A model generated the notes under the pieces. The model ran no database searches. It worked only from the letters and a program-made list of their open reading frames with translations, and was not told the origin of the DNA. Positions 12,266 through 20,046 of a DNA stretch of 61,472 bases are shown here, piece by piece (position 1 is the first letter of the stretch; each line of letters begins with the position of its first letter). The translations under genes were made by a program, and so were the position numbers. The DNA comes from Lachnospiraceae bacterium (lineage in GTDB: Bacteria > Bacillota > Clostridia > Lachnospirales > Lachnospiraceae), in the NCBI GenBank assembly GCA_017450105.1, contig JAFSXC010000121.1:1-61472 (forward strand), given 5' to 3'.

Positions 12266-12323
12266 AAAAAAGGGCATAGTACACCTTTTATCGCAATAAA
12301 GCAAACATAAGTATACTACGCCC
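12266..12323 (-). terminator. Read-through terminator overlapping the rpoB promoter
   Basis: Minus-strand RNA from rplL would fold a 13-bp stem, GGGCGUAGUAUAC (12311-12323) with GUGUACUAUGCCC (12272-12284), including two G-U pairs. The loop is 26 nt and the stem is followed by six U (12266-12271). The 5' arm contains the rpoB -10 element and lies upstream of the predicted start site near 12303. Transcripts starting at that promoter cannot form the stem. Confidence 0.6.
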
Positions 12324-12338
12324 AAAATTCAATGTCAA
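12310..12338 (-). promoter_or_regulatory. Strong promoter for rpoB-rpoC
   Basis: Consensus TTGACA -35 (12333-12338), 17-nt spacer and TATACT -10 (12310-12315) on the minus strand, directly after rplL. The predicted start is near 12303, giving a leader of about 85 nt. Confidence 0.88.
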
Positions 12339-12352
12339 GATTTTTTTCTTAA

Positions 12353-12730
12353 TTATTTGAGAGTAATCTTGGCTCCTACTTCTTCGAGCTTTGCCTTGAC
12401 TTCCTCTGCAGAGGCCTTGTCTGCGCCCTCCTTTACAATCTTCGGAGCGCCCTCTACCAGCTCCTTGGCTTCCTTCAAGCCAAGACCGGTGATCTCGCGG
12501 ACAACCTTGATAACCTTGATCTTCTCCGCGCCGATCTCTGTCAGCTCCACATCGAAGGAGTCCTTCTCCTCCGCTGCCGCGCCTGCATCACCGCCGGCCG
12601 CTGCTACAACAACGCCTGCTGCTGCGGAAACGCCGAATTCCTCCTCGCAGGCCTTTACGATCTCATTCAGCTCAAGTACACTGTATTCCTTGATCAGTTC
12701 GATAAATTCCTCTTTCGATAACTTCGCCAT
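12353..12730 (-). CDS. rplL: 50S ribosomal protein L7/L12
   Basis: The stalk protein that recruits translation factors, 125 aa. The N-terminal dimerisation helix [20 protein letters not shown] is followed by an Ala/Gly hinge at about residues 38-52 and the C-terminal factor-binding domain ([31 protein letters not shown]). ATG at 12728-12730 behind GGAGGAAG. It starts two bases after the rplJ stop, which fits fixed L10:L12 stoichiometry by coupling. Confidence 0.98.
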   Translation of the reverse strand: MAKLSKEEFIELIKEYSVLELNEIVKACEEEFGVSAAAGVVVAAAGGDAGAAAEEKDSFDVELTEIGAEKIKVIKVVREITGLGLKEAKELVEGAPKIVKEGADKASAEEVKAKLEEVGAKITLK

Positions 12731-12732
12731 TT

Positions 12733-13344
12733 TTATGCTTCCTCCTTTGCTTCTTCCGTAGTTTCTTCTTTTGCTTCCGCTTCCGCAGGTGCTGCCTCTT
12801 CAGCCGCCGGAGCTTCTGCTGCTTCTTCCTTTGCAGGAGCCGCTTCTGCCGCTGCCTCTCCGCCGCCCTTTTCCGCAATCTGGTTCAGGACTCTGGCCAG
12901 ATTTGTAATCGGCGACTGCAGGCTTCCTAACAGCTTACTGATCAGCTCATCCCTGGCCGGGATAGTCGCGATCTGCTTCATGCCCTCCGCATCGTAGAAG
13001 GAACCCTCCACGATACCGGCCCGCATTTCCAACACAGGAGCCGTCTTTGCAAACTTCGCCAGGATCCTCGCCGGCGCGGTCGCGTCGGTTTTGGAGATTG
13101 CGAAGGCATTGGGGCCTTCCAGCACGTCCTTCAGGGCTTCAAAATCGGTGCCTTCCACTGCCCGTTCCACCATGGTGTTCTTGTAAACCTTGTAGAGCAC
13201 ATCGGCTTCTCTCAGGGCACGCCGCATTTCGGTATCCTGGGCCACGGTAAGGCCGAGATACTTCACGACAACCACCGACTGGGCATCCTTCATATTCTCT
13301 GCGATCTCACGCACGATCGGTGCCTTCAGTTCAACTTTTGCCAC
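12733..13344 (-). CDS. rplJ: 50S ribosomal protein L10 with extended acidic tail
   Basis: L10 anchors the L7/L12 stalk to 23S rRNA and, bound to L12, represses its own operon. The start is GTG (13342-13344) with GGAGG upstream. The ribosomal domain ([41 protein letters not shown]) and the L12-binding C-terminal helix ([16 protein letters not shown]) are recognisable. At 203 aa it is longer than most homologues (about 165-175). The extra 40 residues are an Ala/Glu/Lys/Pro low-complexity tail after residue 162. Translation should be controlled through the L10 leader upstream. Confidence 0.97.
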   Translation of the reverse strand: MAKVELKAPIVREIAENMKDAQSVVVVKYLGLTVAQDTEMRRALREADVLYKVYKNTMVERAVEGTDFEALKDVLEGPNAFAISKTDATAPARILAKFAKTAPVLEMRAGIVEGSFYDAEGMKQIATIPARDELISKLLGSLQSPITNLARVLNQIAEKGGGEAAAEAAPAKEEAAEAPAAEEAAPAEAEAKEETTEEAKEEA

Positions 13345-13378
13345 GAATCTTACCTCCTTTTCTTCGTAAATTTTAAAA

Positions 13379-13500
13379 GGTCTCTCTGTCCAAAGACAGG
13401 GAGACCCTTATAAGCATAGCTAATAAGCGTTTCCCACCTGGGCCGGCAGCGATTTCTCGCTTTATGTCATTCGACACCTGCTGTCTTCGGAGGGGGTATT
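13379..13500 (-). promoter_or_regulatory. L10 leader (ribosomal protein autoregulatory RNA)
   Basis: The region upstream of rplJ on the minus strand begins with the conserved CCGAAGACAGCAGGTG segment (about 13475-13492) of the Gram-positive L10 leader. It ends in the typical hairpin with arms GGTCTCCCTGTC and GACAGAGAGACC (13379-13406) followed by a short U-rich run. In this RNA family the L10-L12 complex binds the leader to cut rplJL expression. Assignment is by sequence recognition; structure was not computed. Confidence 0.85.
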
Positions 13501-13504
13501 ATTT

Positions 13505-13548
13505 TGTATGGTAATCCCTAAGCTCGTTCCTCGCTAAGGGATTACACA
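13505..13548. repeat. 44-bp palindromic repeat, copy 1
   Basis: Starts TGTATGGTAATCCC. Its core is a hairpin with a 9-bp perfect stem GTAATCCCT/AGGGATTAC, then one mismatch and three more pairs. The sequence is identical to 13603-13646, 98 bp further on. It lies between rplA and the L10 leader. Family not recognised; it resembles a REP or MITE remnant. Confidence 0.8.
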
Positions 13549-13602
13549 TCCGATGTCACTAAACTCGCCTGCGGCCCTTGGCCTTGCCTCGTTAAGTGTC
13601 CC

Positions 13603-13646
13603 TGTATGGTAATCCCTAAGCTCGTTCCTCGCTAAGGGATTACACA
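13603..13646. repeat. 44-bp palindromic repeat, copy 2, overlapping the rplA stop
   Basis: Exact second copy of the repeat at 13505-13548. The last Val codon and the TAA stop of rplA (13640-13645) lie inside it, so the repeat supplies the end of the gene. Between the copies, CACTAAACTCG and CGTTAAGTG form a third, degenerate inverted pair. Confidence 0.8.
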
Positions 13647-14332
13647 AACTTCTGTACATTCAGTTTTACGCCGGGGCCCATGGTGGGGGCAAGCGTAATG
13701 CTCTTGATATATTGACCCTTCAATGCAGAGGGCTTTGCCTTGACAACGGCTCCCATCAGCGCATCCAGATTATCCTTCAGGGCCGCCTCTTCAAAGGAGA
13801 CCTTACCCACCGGCACGTGGATGATGTTTGCCTTGTCCAGACGATACTCGATCTTACCGGCTTTAATATCCTGGATCGCCTTTGTCACGTCCATGGTCAC
13901 AGTTCCGGCCTTGGGATTCGGCATAAGACCCTTCGGTCCGAGAACCTTACCGAGACGGCCAACCACGCCCATCATATCCGGCGTAGCCACAACTACATCG
14001 AAATCCAGCCAACCTTCATTCTGAATCTTCGGGATCAGCTCATCGCCGCCCACGTGATCCGCTCCGGCCGCCTGAGCCTCGTCAAGCTTAACGCCCTTCG
14101 CGAAGACAAGTACGCGCACGGTCTTACCGGTTCCATGGGGCAGAACAACCGCTCCGCGGACCTGCTGGTCTGCATGTCTGCCATCGCAGCCGGTACGGAT
14201 ATGAACCTCAACGGTCTCGTCAAAGCCGGCGAAAGCCGTTTTCTTTACGAGAGCAATTCCCTCCTCCGGATCGTACTGCTTCTGACGCTCGATCTGCTTC
14301 GCAGCCTCCTGATACTTCTTACCTCTTTTCAT
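13640..14332 (-). CDS. rplA: 50S ribosomal protein L1
   Basis: L1 forms the mobile L1 stalk that handles E-site tRNA. The 230-aa protein starts [17 protein letters not shown] and has the signature [20 protein letters not shown] at about residues 119-138 and the closing GPGVKLN. ATG at 14330-14332 with AAAGGAGG. The spacer to rplK is 76 nt. The stop codon lies inside a 44-bp palindromic repeat, but the protein length is normal. Confidence 0.98.
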   Translation of the reverse strand: MKRGKKYQEAAKQIERQKQYDPEEGIALVKKTAFAGFDETVEVHIRTGCDGRHADQQVRGAVVLPHGTGKTVRVLVFAKGVKLDEAQAAGADHVGGDELIPKIQNEGWLDFDVVVATPDMMGVVGRLGKVLGPKGLMPNPKAGTVTMDVTKAIQDIKAGKIEYRLDKANIIHVPVGKVSFEEAALKDNLDALMGAVVKAKPSALKGQYIKSITLAPTMGPGVKLNVQKFV

Positions 14333-14408
14333 TTTTCTACCTCCTTTGGTACAAGCGGGCTTTTCGCCCTCCCAATTTGTTCACTAGTAAAGGGCAGAAA
14401 GCGTTTTT

Positions 14409-14834
14409 CTATGCTTCCACCTCTACGCCCATGCTGCGGGCAGTACCCGCGATCATGCTCATGGCCGCCTCCAGAGAAGCAGCGTTCAGATCGGGCATCT
14501 TGGTTTCCGCGATCTGCTGGACATCCGCCTTGGAGATCTTCGCCACCTTCTTCTTATTCGGTTCGCCGGAGGCCTTGTCGATCTTGCAGGCCTTCTTGAT
14601 CAGAACTGCTGCCGGCGGAGTCTTCGTAATAAAGGAGAAGCTCCGATCCGCGTATACCGTAATCACCACCGGGATAATAGTATCGCCCATCTCGGCCGTT
14701 CTGGCGTTAAACTGCTTGGTAAATTCAACGATATTCACGCCGTGCTGACCCAGAGCCGGTCCGACCGGGGGAGCCGGGGTCGCCTTGCCGGCGGGAATCT
14801 GAAGTTTGATATAGCCTTCTACTTTCTTAGCCAT
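14409..14834 (-). CDS. rplK: 50S ribosomal protein L11
   Basis: L11 is part of the GTPase-associated centre. The 141-aa protein has the N-terminal [21 protein letters not shown] motif (in parts residues 8-28) and the C-terminal rRNA-binding domain ending [19 protein letters not shown] and [12 protein letters not shown] at 14832-14834, with AGAGAGGAT upstream; 21 nt after nusG. Confidence 0.98.
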   Translation of the reverse strand: MAKKVEGYIKLQIPAGKATPAPPVGPALGQHGVNIVEFTKQFNARTAEMGDTIIPVVITVYADRSFSFITKTPPAAVLIKKACKIDKASGEPNKKKVAKISKADVQQIAETKMPDLNAASLEAAMSMIAGTARSMGVEVEA

Positions 14835-14855
14835 TCGATTATCCTCTCTTTGCTT

Positions 14856-15374
14856 TTAATCCTGTTTTTTAATATCCGCGAAGGAAACCTCTACTGGCGT
14901 TTCCCTTCCGAACAGATCCACATTAATGGTAACCACCTGTTTGTTGTGGTTCATCTGTTTGATGATTCCCACCGTATCCTTCCAGACGCCGGCAAGAACC
15001 ACGACCGCATCCCCTTCCTCATAATCCACGACAATGTTGTCGGTCCGGATCCCGAGGGTTCTCATTTCCGTATCCGTCAGGGGAACCGGTTTACTCCCCG
15101 GTCCGACGAAGCCGGTCACACCACGGGTATTTCTTACAATATACCAGGTCTCATCGTTCATGATCATATTAATCAGAACATAGCCGGGGAACAGCTTCTT
15201 CGATACGTTCTTTCTGGCACCGTTCTTTATCTCCACCACATCCTGCATCGGAACGCGGACTTCCAGGATCTGGTCCTCGAGATGACGGTTTTCGATCGCC
15301 TTGTCAATATTTGCCTTTACCTTATTCTCATAACCGGAATAAGTATGGGCAACATACCAATGCGCTTCAGCCAT
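14856..15374 (-). CDS. nusG: Transcription termination/antitermination factor NusG
   Basis: NusG binds elongating RNA polymerase and couples transcription to translation. The 172-aa protein has the NGN domain (WYVAHTYSGYENKVKANIDK) at residues 6-25, LFPGYVLINM and WYIVRNTRGVTGFVG. The C-terminal KOW domain is GDAVVVLAGVWKDTVGIIKQM. It follows secE by 23 nt, the universal arrangement. ATG behind GGAGG. Confidence 0.98.
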   Translation of the reverse strand: MAEAHWYVAHTYSGYENKVKANIDKAIENRHLEDQILEVRVPMQDVVEIKNGARKNVSKKLFPGYVLINMIMNDETWYIVRNTRGVTGFVGPGSKPVPLTDTEMRTLGIRTDNIVVDYEEGDAVVVLAGVWKDTVGIIKQMNHNKQVVTINVDLFGRETPVEVSFADIKKQD

Positions 15375-15397
15375 ATTTTCCCATACCTCCGCTTAGA

Positions 15398-15607
15398 TCA
15401 GGCGCCGAGCCCGATGAGGAAGTTTACGCCCAACTGGATTACCGCGTCCAGCATGGCAATAATAAGACCAACGACTACAGAGACGACTACAACAGCAAAA
15501 GTCTGTTTTGCGACGGACTCCTTCGTGGGCCATATGATCTTTCCGAACTCTTCCTTTAAACCCTGGCCCCAACTGGGCTTCTTTTCCTTTTGTTTTGTTT
15601 CAGCCAT
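15398..15607 (-). CDS. secE: Preprotein translocase subunit SecE
   Basis: SecE is the small clamp subunit of the SecYEG channel. The 69-aa protein has a charged, cytoplasmic N-terminus with the conserved EFGKIIWPTKESVAKQT segment and one C-terminal transmembrane helix at about residues 37-65, the usual short Gram-positive form. ATG at 15605-15607. It lies between rpmG and nusG. Confidence 0.96.
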   Translation of the reverse strand: MAETKQKEKKPSWGQGLKEEFGKIIWPTKESVAKQTFAVVVVSVVVGLIIAMLDAVIQLGVNFLIGLGA

Positions 15608-15646
15608 AAACTCACTTCCTTCAATAATGCTTTCCAGGAGGACGTT

Positions 15647-15796
15647 TTATTTCGTTTCCTTATGCATCGTGTGTGTCTTGCAGAATCTGCAGTACTTCTT
15701 GGTTTCCATGCGATCAGGATGTGTCTTCTTATCCTTGGTCAGATTGTAGTTACGCCGCTTGCACTCTGTGCATGCCAGGGTAATCTTCGTACGCAC
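15647..15796 (-). CDS. rpmG: 50S ribosomal protein L33
   Basis: The 49-aa protein begins with GTG (15794-15796), reads [22 protein letters not shown], and has both zinc-ribbon pairs (CTEC near residue 9, CRFC near 38). I chose the GTG because GGAGGTGA precedes it by 6 nt; in-frame codons further upstream lack a site. It is the first gene of the rpmG-secE-nusG-rplKA transcript. Confidence 0.95.
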   Translation of the reverse strand: MRTKITLACTECKRRNYNLTKDKKTHPDRMETKKYCRFCKTHTMHKETK

Positions 15797-15874
15797 GACT
15801 TTCACCTCCGTTATCCTTAAAAATCCTATATATTCAGGCATAAAAAAAAGGCCCAAATTTCAGTAAGCTCGCTT

Positions 15875-15903
15875 AATATAGCATATTCTACAGCGTTCGT
15901 CAA
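15875..15903 (-). promoter_or_regulatory. Promoter for rpmG-secE-nusG
   Basis: TTGACG -35 (15898-15903), 17-nt spacer and TATATT -10 (15875-15880) on the minus strand, about 80 nt ahead of rpmG. The 365-nt gap between rpmG and the divergent FliD-like gene otherwise holds only A+T-rich DNA and the opposite promoter; no tRNA gene is seen. Confidence 0.82.
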
Positions 15904-16023
15904 TTCCTTTTCGCCAAATTCCTTAACAAAAATGTTTCAGAATTTATAGATTATTTGCTAATTTTGTCTGAATATTTCCGCTGTATTTTGGTGCTTTTTT
16001 TCCTGAAAATTCCCATTTTTCGC

Positions 16024-16052
16024 GTGACAAACGTAAAAAATCCTGCTATACT
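16024..16052 (+). promoter_or_regulatory. Promoter for the FliD-like gene
   Basis: GTGACA -35 (16024-16029), 17-nt spacer ending in TGC, and TATACT -10 (16047-16052), an extended -10 promoter of vegetative type. The leader to the start codon at 16162 is about 100 nt. No sigma-28-like flagellar promoter was recognised. Confidence 0.65.
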
Positions 16053-16161
16053 GTATTTACTTAAATGGAATTAGTATACCCCGACGTGTCGGATGCTTTG
16101 GCAGGATGCCGTGAAAGGAAGGCTCCGGGACGATTTCAAGGAAGAAAGGAGGGGATGTTTT

Positions 16162-17463
16162 ATGGCAGCGATCGACTCTGTCTATCAGTACTATCTAAGC
16201 ACGTACGGGAACGAGCATGTATCCCGTTACGATTCGCACAAAAAAAGCGATCTCCGTAATACGTACAACAGCATACTGAAATCCAATAAGGAATCCCCTC
16301 TGTATAAATTGAAGGACGACGACGGGGATGTAAAAAAGTTTGCCATTGACATAAAGGAAAGCGCCCGCCAGATCAAAAACGTGATCGCCTCCCTCTCCGA
16401 AGAAGGCGAGGACATCGCCAGCCTGTTTAAAAAACGGGTGGCCGTGTCTGACCAGGAGGACGTGGTCTCCGTGGAATATATCGGAAACGGCGGAGAGAAG
16501 GAGAATACCAAGAGCTTCCAAATGGAAGTGAAATCCCTTGCCAAGCCCCAGGTAAATGTCGGTAATTATCTCCGGAGCGATGGCCATACGCTTACTCCCG
16601 GTTCCTACAGCTTTGACCTGTCCACCTCCTCCAACTCCTACGAGTTCCAGTTTAACGTGGGCGAGGAGGACGATAACCTGGCTGTACAGCAGAAGCTCGG
16701 GAGACTGATCAATAACGCCAACATCGGGCTTCATGCCGATACTGTTGAGGGCGATCGGAATACGACAGCTTTGCGGATCGAATCCCGTCGAACCGGTCTG
16801 AACGAGGGTGAGGAATACCTTTTCCGTGTGACGCCTCAGGGGAGTACCGCTTCGATCCGTGCCGTACAGGAGCTCGGGATCGACCAGATGCAGTCTCAGG
16901 CGGCAAATTCCGTCTTCCTTCTGAACGGCAAGGAGCGATCCTCTTATGCGAATACCTTTACCATCAACAACGCCTTCGAGGTGAACCTCAAGGGAGTCAG
17001 TCCCCCCGGGAAACCGGCCACGATCGGTTTTAAGGCATCCGCGGACGCCGTAGCGGACAACATCAAGAGCCTGACGGATTCCTACAACGGCATCCTCCTC
17101 ATGGCAAATCATTACGAGGGTACCGAGCAGCAGAGCAATAAGCTCATCGCCGACATTGCCAATGTGGCGAAGAAGTTTTCCTCCGAGTTCGACGAGATCG
17201 GCCTTTCCGTAGGAGAGGATAATCTGATCTCCATCGATCGCGACAAGCTCAAGGAGGTTGTGAACGGATCCGGGGCCGAAGGTGCCTTTGAGGTACTGAA
17301 CCGCTTCAAGGAAGCTCTGGGCGTGAGGGCGAATAAGGCCTCCATCGATCCCATGAATTATGTGGACAAGGTGGTTGTGGCTTACAAGAATCCCGGGAAG
17401 AGCTTTGGTGCTCCCTATGTCTCCTCCATGTACTCCGGGATGATGATGGATCAGGGATTATAA
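16162..17463 (+). CDS. FliD-like (flagellar cap-related) protein, isolated
   Basis: This 433-aa protein resembles the hook-associated protein 2 (FliD) family in its second half. There is a VFLLNGKERSSYANTFTI insert, then a beta domain with VNLKGVSPPGKPATIGF. A helix follows, DNIKSLTDSYNGIL, which matches FliD's conserved segment before the C-terminal coiled region. The N-terminus MAAIDSVYQYYLSTYG is not typical of FliD. No signal peptide or membrane segment is seen. The start at 16162 is set by AAGGAGGGG. It stands alone, with its own promoter and terminator; no flagellin, fliS or filament genes are nearby. It could be a genuine flagellar protein or a repurposed surface protein. Confidence 0.6.
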   Translation: MAAIDSVYQYYLSTYGNEHVSRYDSHKKSDLRNTYNSILKSNKESPLYKLKDDDGDVKKFAIDIKESARQIKNVIASLSEEGEDIASLFKKRVAVSDQEDVVSVEYIGNGGEKENTKSFQMEVKSLAKPQVNVGNYLRSDGHTLTPGSYSFDLSTSSNSYEFQFNVGEEDDNLAVQQKLGRLINNANIGLHADTVEGDRNTTALRIESRRTGLNEGEEYLFRVTPQGSTASIRAVQELGIDQMQSQAANSVFLLNGKERSSYANTFTINNAFEVNLKGVSPPGKPATIGFKASADAVADNIKSLTDSYNGILLMANHYEGTEQQSNKLIADIANVAKKFSSEFDEIGLSVGEDNLISIDRDKLKEVVNGSGAEGAFEVLNRFKEALGVRANKASIDPMNYVDKVVVAYKNPGKSFGAPYVSSMYSGMMMDQGL

Positions 17464-17466
17464 AAG

Positions 17467-17505
17467 GAAAGCAGCGATTGATTCGTATGCTTTCTTTTTT
17501 TTTTT
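17467..17505 (+). terminator. Terminator after the FliD-like gene
   Basis: GAAAGCA/TGCTTTC stem (17467-17473 with 17488-17494) followed by eleven T. The loop is 14 nt. It ends the transcript just before the convergent glycosyltransferase gene. Confidence 0.75.
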
Positions 17506-17510
17506 GAACA

Positions 17511-18659
17511 CTATGCCAGCTCTGCAAACAGCTTTTCCAGCCTTTTTTCAATGGTGTGCTCCCTGCACACCCTTTTTCTCCCGTTTTCGGCGATCCGTTT
17601 TCTTTCCTCCTCATGAGAAAGGTAGTAGGCGCATTTCGCCTCCAGCTCCTCCACCGACTCAAAGCATTCCAGCTCCTCTCCGACCTGAAACTCCTCCGTC
17701 AGCTCACTCCGGTAGTCCGTCAGGAGGAAGCCGCCGGCGGAGAGCACATCATAGATCCGCAGGGGAAGTCCTGTCAGAATATTCGGTATGGTAAAGTTCA
17801 GATTGATTTTCGTTTTTGCATAGATTTCCGGTGCCTTCGTCCAGTAATCCGCCGATGGCTTACGCCTGATCCCGGAATCCGCGGGTACACTGTTACTGTA
17901 CAGGATCAGGTCATGCCGTGCCGACAGCGCCGAAAGACAGCGAAGCCTCATCTCCGATGCAGTTTTAAACCCCAGCACCGTCGATGAAAAGATCAGACTC
18001 AGATCCGCATCGGAGCCGCGGGATTTTCTGAGGTCAAACCGTTCCCCGATTCTCGCGAGAATGTCCGGGGTCAGAAGCCGGTCAAAGAGATTCCCCCCGC
18101 TGACCGAAAGCTGGGCCTCTATAGCCGCATCCAGGTATCCCCGAAGGTAATCATCCATCTTCGGTTCCAGCTCATCATAGGTATTTTTTTCATACAGACT
18201 GCCGACAAAGGCGATCTCGGACAGCCAGCCACCGCACCCCGTTCCCAGAAGCGCCGCAGTTCGCTTCGGATCTGCGCACAATGGAAGGTGACGTACAAAC
18301 ACCGGCCCCAGAAGCCGGATTCTTTCCATATCTCCGCGGTCAAAGAAAAACAGCCGGTTGACGCTGTTGCGAATGCTTTTGTGATGCATGGAAAGCAGGG
18401 CGCTGTCACAGGTCCAGCACACATACGGGACTCCTTCCGCCTCACACGCATCGGAAAGCACACCAAAATAGTTGACCGAAAAAAGGAAGGCAGCTTCGAT
18501 CCTTCTCAGTTCCTTCCTTGTTTCCTCAAAAAAGGAGGCGTCCTCATCATAAGAAGAAGGCTTCCCGGGGAGAAAGCACACCTCATGCCCCATTGTCCGA
18601 AAGCCTTCGATCACATCTCTGTAGTTGTAGGAAGCCCATTGGTAGACCAGAATCTTCAT
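17511..18659 (-). CDS. CgeB-like glycosyltransferase (DUF3880 type)
   Basis: A 382-aa cytosolic protein starting MKILVYQWASYNYRDVIEGF. The N-terminal half matches the DUF3880 pattern (FSVNYFGVLSDACEAEGVPY, then VCWTCDSALLS). The C-terminal half has the Glyco_trans_1_2 motif, KINLNFTIPNI...GLPLRIYDVLSAGGFLLTDY, found in the spore-maturation CgeB family. Donor and acceptor are unknown. The frame stays open upstream into the mntP-like gene, but the true start is the ATG at 18657-18659, two bases after that gene's stop. Last gene of its run. Confidence 0.8.
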   Translation of the reverse strand: MKILVYQWASYNYRDVIEGFRTMGHEVCFLPGKPSSYDEDASFFEETRKELRRIEAAFLFSVNYFGVLSDACEAEGVPYVCWTCDSALLSMHHKSIRNSVNRLFFFDRGDMERIRLLGPVFVRHLPLCADPKRTAALLGTGCGGWLSEIAFVGSLYEKNTYDELEPKMDDYLRGYLDAAIEAQLSVSGGNLFDRLLTPDILARIGERFDLRKSRGSDADLSLIFSSTVLGFKTASEMRLRCLSALSARHDLILYSNSVPADSGIRRKPSADYWTKAPEIYAKTKINLNFTIPNILTGLPLRIYDVLSAGGFLLTDYRSELTEEFQVGEELECFESVEELEAKCAYYLSHEEERKRIAENGRKRVCREHTIEKRLEKLFAELA

Positions 18660-18661
18660 AA

Positions 18662-19249
18662 TTACGGCACCAGCACATACCGGACCAGGATGCCCGCACT
18701 GACCACCAGGAACAGGATACCTCCAAGGAAATAAGCCTTTGTCTTCAAAGCGGCTCCGTAAAGATAGCCTACCACAAAGCCCACAATGATCATAATGATC
18801 GTAAGGGCAGCGATGATCGGGAGGACGATCGTAAGGCTCGCCGATAAGAATCCCACTGCAAAGCCGGTCAGTATCGTATAGAGGGTAATCCCTCCGAGCA
18901 TTTTGATCACCGAAAGATAGGCAACCTTCTCCTGCCGGACCTCCTCGATCTGGGCCTCCTTTTTCGCCTTCCAGAGCATACGGATCCCCATCAGAATGAA
19001 CACCGCAGCCGCAATCAGTCTCTCCGCGCGGTCCGCATTCGGCCGTTTGTCGAGAGACTTCAGCAAAACACCGAAGTACCGGCCCACATAAAGGGCTCCG
19101 GTCTGCCAGCCGGCTGCAAGCAGTGCGATCACAATCATCCTTGGCTTGTTGATCTTTGCCAGCCTTGCGCTCTGACAGGCGATCATACTGAACACATCCA
19201 GAGAAAGTCCGGCTCCTATCAGCAGAAATTCTATCCAATCTAAGATCAT
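18662..19249 (-). CDS. MntP-like membrane protein
   Basis: A 195-aa membrane protein with about six hydrophobic helices. The opening segment LLIGAGLSLDVFSMIACQSA resembles the MntP/YtaF (DUF204) manganese-exporter family, in which an Asp in the first helix is conserved. The middle carries a charged loop (KAKKEAQIEEVRQEK). Export of Mn is only inferred; the match is partial. One base separates it from the TetR stop. No Mn riboswitch is seen. Confidence 0.65.
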   Translation of the reverse strand: MILDWIEFLLIGAGLSLDVFSMIACQSARLAKINKPRMIVIALLAAGWQTGALYVGRYFGVLLKSLDKRPNADRAERLIAAAVFILMGIRMLWKAKKEAQIEEVRQEKVAYLSVIKMLGGITLYTILTGFAVGFLSASLTIVLPIIAALTIIMIIVGFVVGYLYGAALKTKAYFLGGILFLVVSAGILVRYVLVP

Positions 19250-19250
19250 T

Positions 19251-19814
19251 TCAATCCTCCAGTTCCTTTAAAACATCTTCAAACGAATGGTCCCGGACAA
19301 AGCAATAAAGCCGTACCATTTCTTCCGGCGATCTTTTCATTCCGTCATCTATCCAATTCAGAAGAATCATGCTCATGGACTTTGCATAATAACGAACAAG
19401 ATTATCCAGAGACAGCGTCGCCAGTATTCCTTCGTTTGCCTTCCGTCCGTTTATTGCCACCTTCAGGACATCCTCTATGCATTTTAAAACAATGCTTTCA
19501 AAGGAATTCTGTCCCTCCAGCCTTCTGGCTCTGGTATAGAAATCCGCTTCCTTTTGAACCCCGCTGAAGAGCATCTCAAGCGCCGCGTCCGACCGGGATT
19601 TCCCGATCATGGAGCTGATCGGCGCAACCAGGTCACGCCGGATGATCCACTCCAAGAGCTCATATTTATCCTGAAAATGGTTATAGAAAGTAGGCCGGAT
19701 TACGCCGGCCAGACTAGTTATTTCCTTTATTGTGATTTTTTCGATGGGCCGTTTGAGGACCAGTTGCTTGAAGCTCTCCGCAAGCTGGTCATCTACGCTT
19801 TGAGCGCCGTTCAT
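19251..19814 (-). CDS. TetR-family transcriptional regulator
   Basis: A 187-aa regulator. The N-terminal DNA-binding helices read KITIKEITSLAGVIRPTFYNHFQDKYELLEWI (residues about 25-56), with the FYNHF of TetR recognition helices. The rest is a helical ligand or dimerisation domain like that of the DhaS/YbiH type with C-terminal TetR_C_8 fold. The ATG overlaps the stop of the preceding small gene (ATGA). It may control its own run of genes, but no operator could be identified. Confidence 0.85.
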   Translation of the reverse strand: MNGAQSVDDQLAESFKQLVLKRPIEKITIKEITSLAGVIRPTFYNHFQDKYELLEWIIRRDLVAPISSMIGKSRSDAALEMLFSGVQKEADFYTRARRLEGQNSFESIVLKCIEDVLKVAINGRKANEGILATLSLDNLVRYYAKSMSMILLNWIDDGMKRSPEEMVRLYCFVRDHSFEDVLKELED

Positions 19815-20026
19815 TCAGTCACCTCGACAGTAACAAAATAACCCTTCTGGGTCTCACGCACACGAAGGACCTTACCCTCTCTTGCGAAAATCCTTTCCGA
19901 AGGGGTGTAATTCCCGGACATGGCAAAGGCCTCGCCCAGGGTATAATAATAGAGATCCGGTCCCGGAAGACGGGATTCGGTTATGGATAGAACGTCTCCT
20001 TCTTTTAAGAGGCCAAGCCTCTCCAT
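19811..20026 (-). CDS. Small conserved-looking protein of unknown function
   Basis: A 71-aa soluble protein starting MERLGLLKEGDVLSITESRLPG and ending GYFVTVEVTE, predicted mostly beta. I prefer the ATG at 20024-20026, which follows AGGAAGAG by 6 nt. An alternative ATG at 20045-20047 (78 aa) overlaps the stop of the upstream gene. It overlaps the TetR start by 4 nt. No family recognised; its coupling to both neighbours argues that it is real. Confidence 0.7.
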   Translation of the reverse strand: MERLGLLKEGDVLSITESRLPGPDLYYYTLGEAFAMSGNYTPSERIFAREGKVLRVRETQKGYFVTVEVTE

Positions 20027-20046
20027 TTTAAACTCTTCCTGCCGCA

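Noticed and set aside
12733-13344. Frameshift at the rplJ 3' end creating the long tail
   Set aside because: The tail is in one uninterrupted frame, the Ala/Glu repeats are typical low-complexity, and the rplL start follows at the usual distance.
13603-13646. Simple intrinsic terminator at the end of rplA
   Set aside because: The hairpin has no U-run on the minus strand after the stem and is repeated exactly 98 bp further on, so it is listed as a repeat.
15857-16161. tRNA gene between rpmG and the next gene, as seen in some Clostridia
   Set aside because: No cloverleaf-like sequence, T-loop GTTCRA pattern or CCA end found; only promoters and A+T-rich DNA.
17511-19238. A single 575-aa protein covering the glycosyltransferase and the region of the MntP-like gene
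   Set aside because: The N-terminal third is low-complexity out-of-frame translation of the membrane protein gene; the real protein starts at the ATG at 18659.
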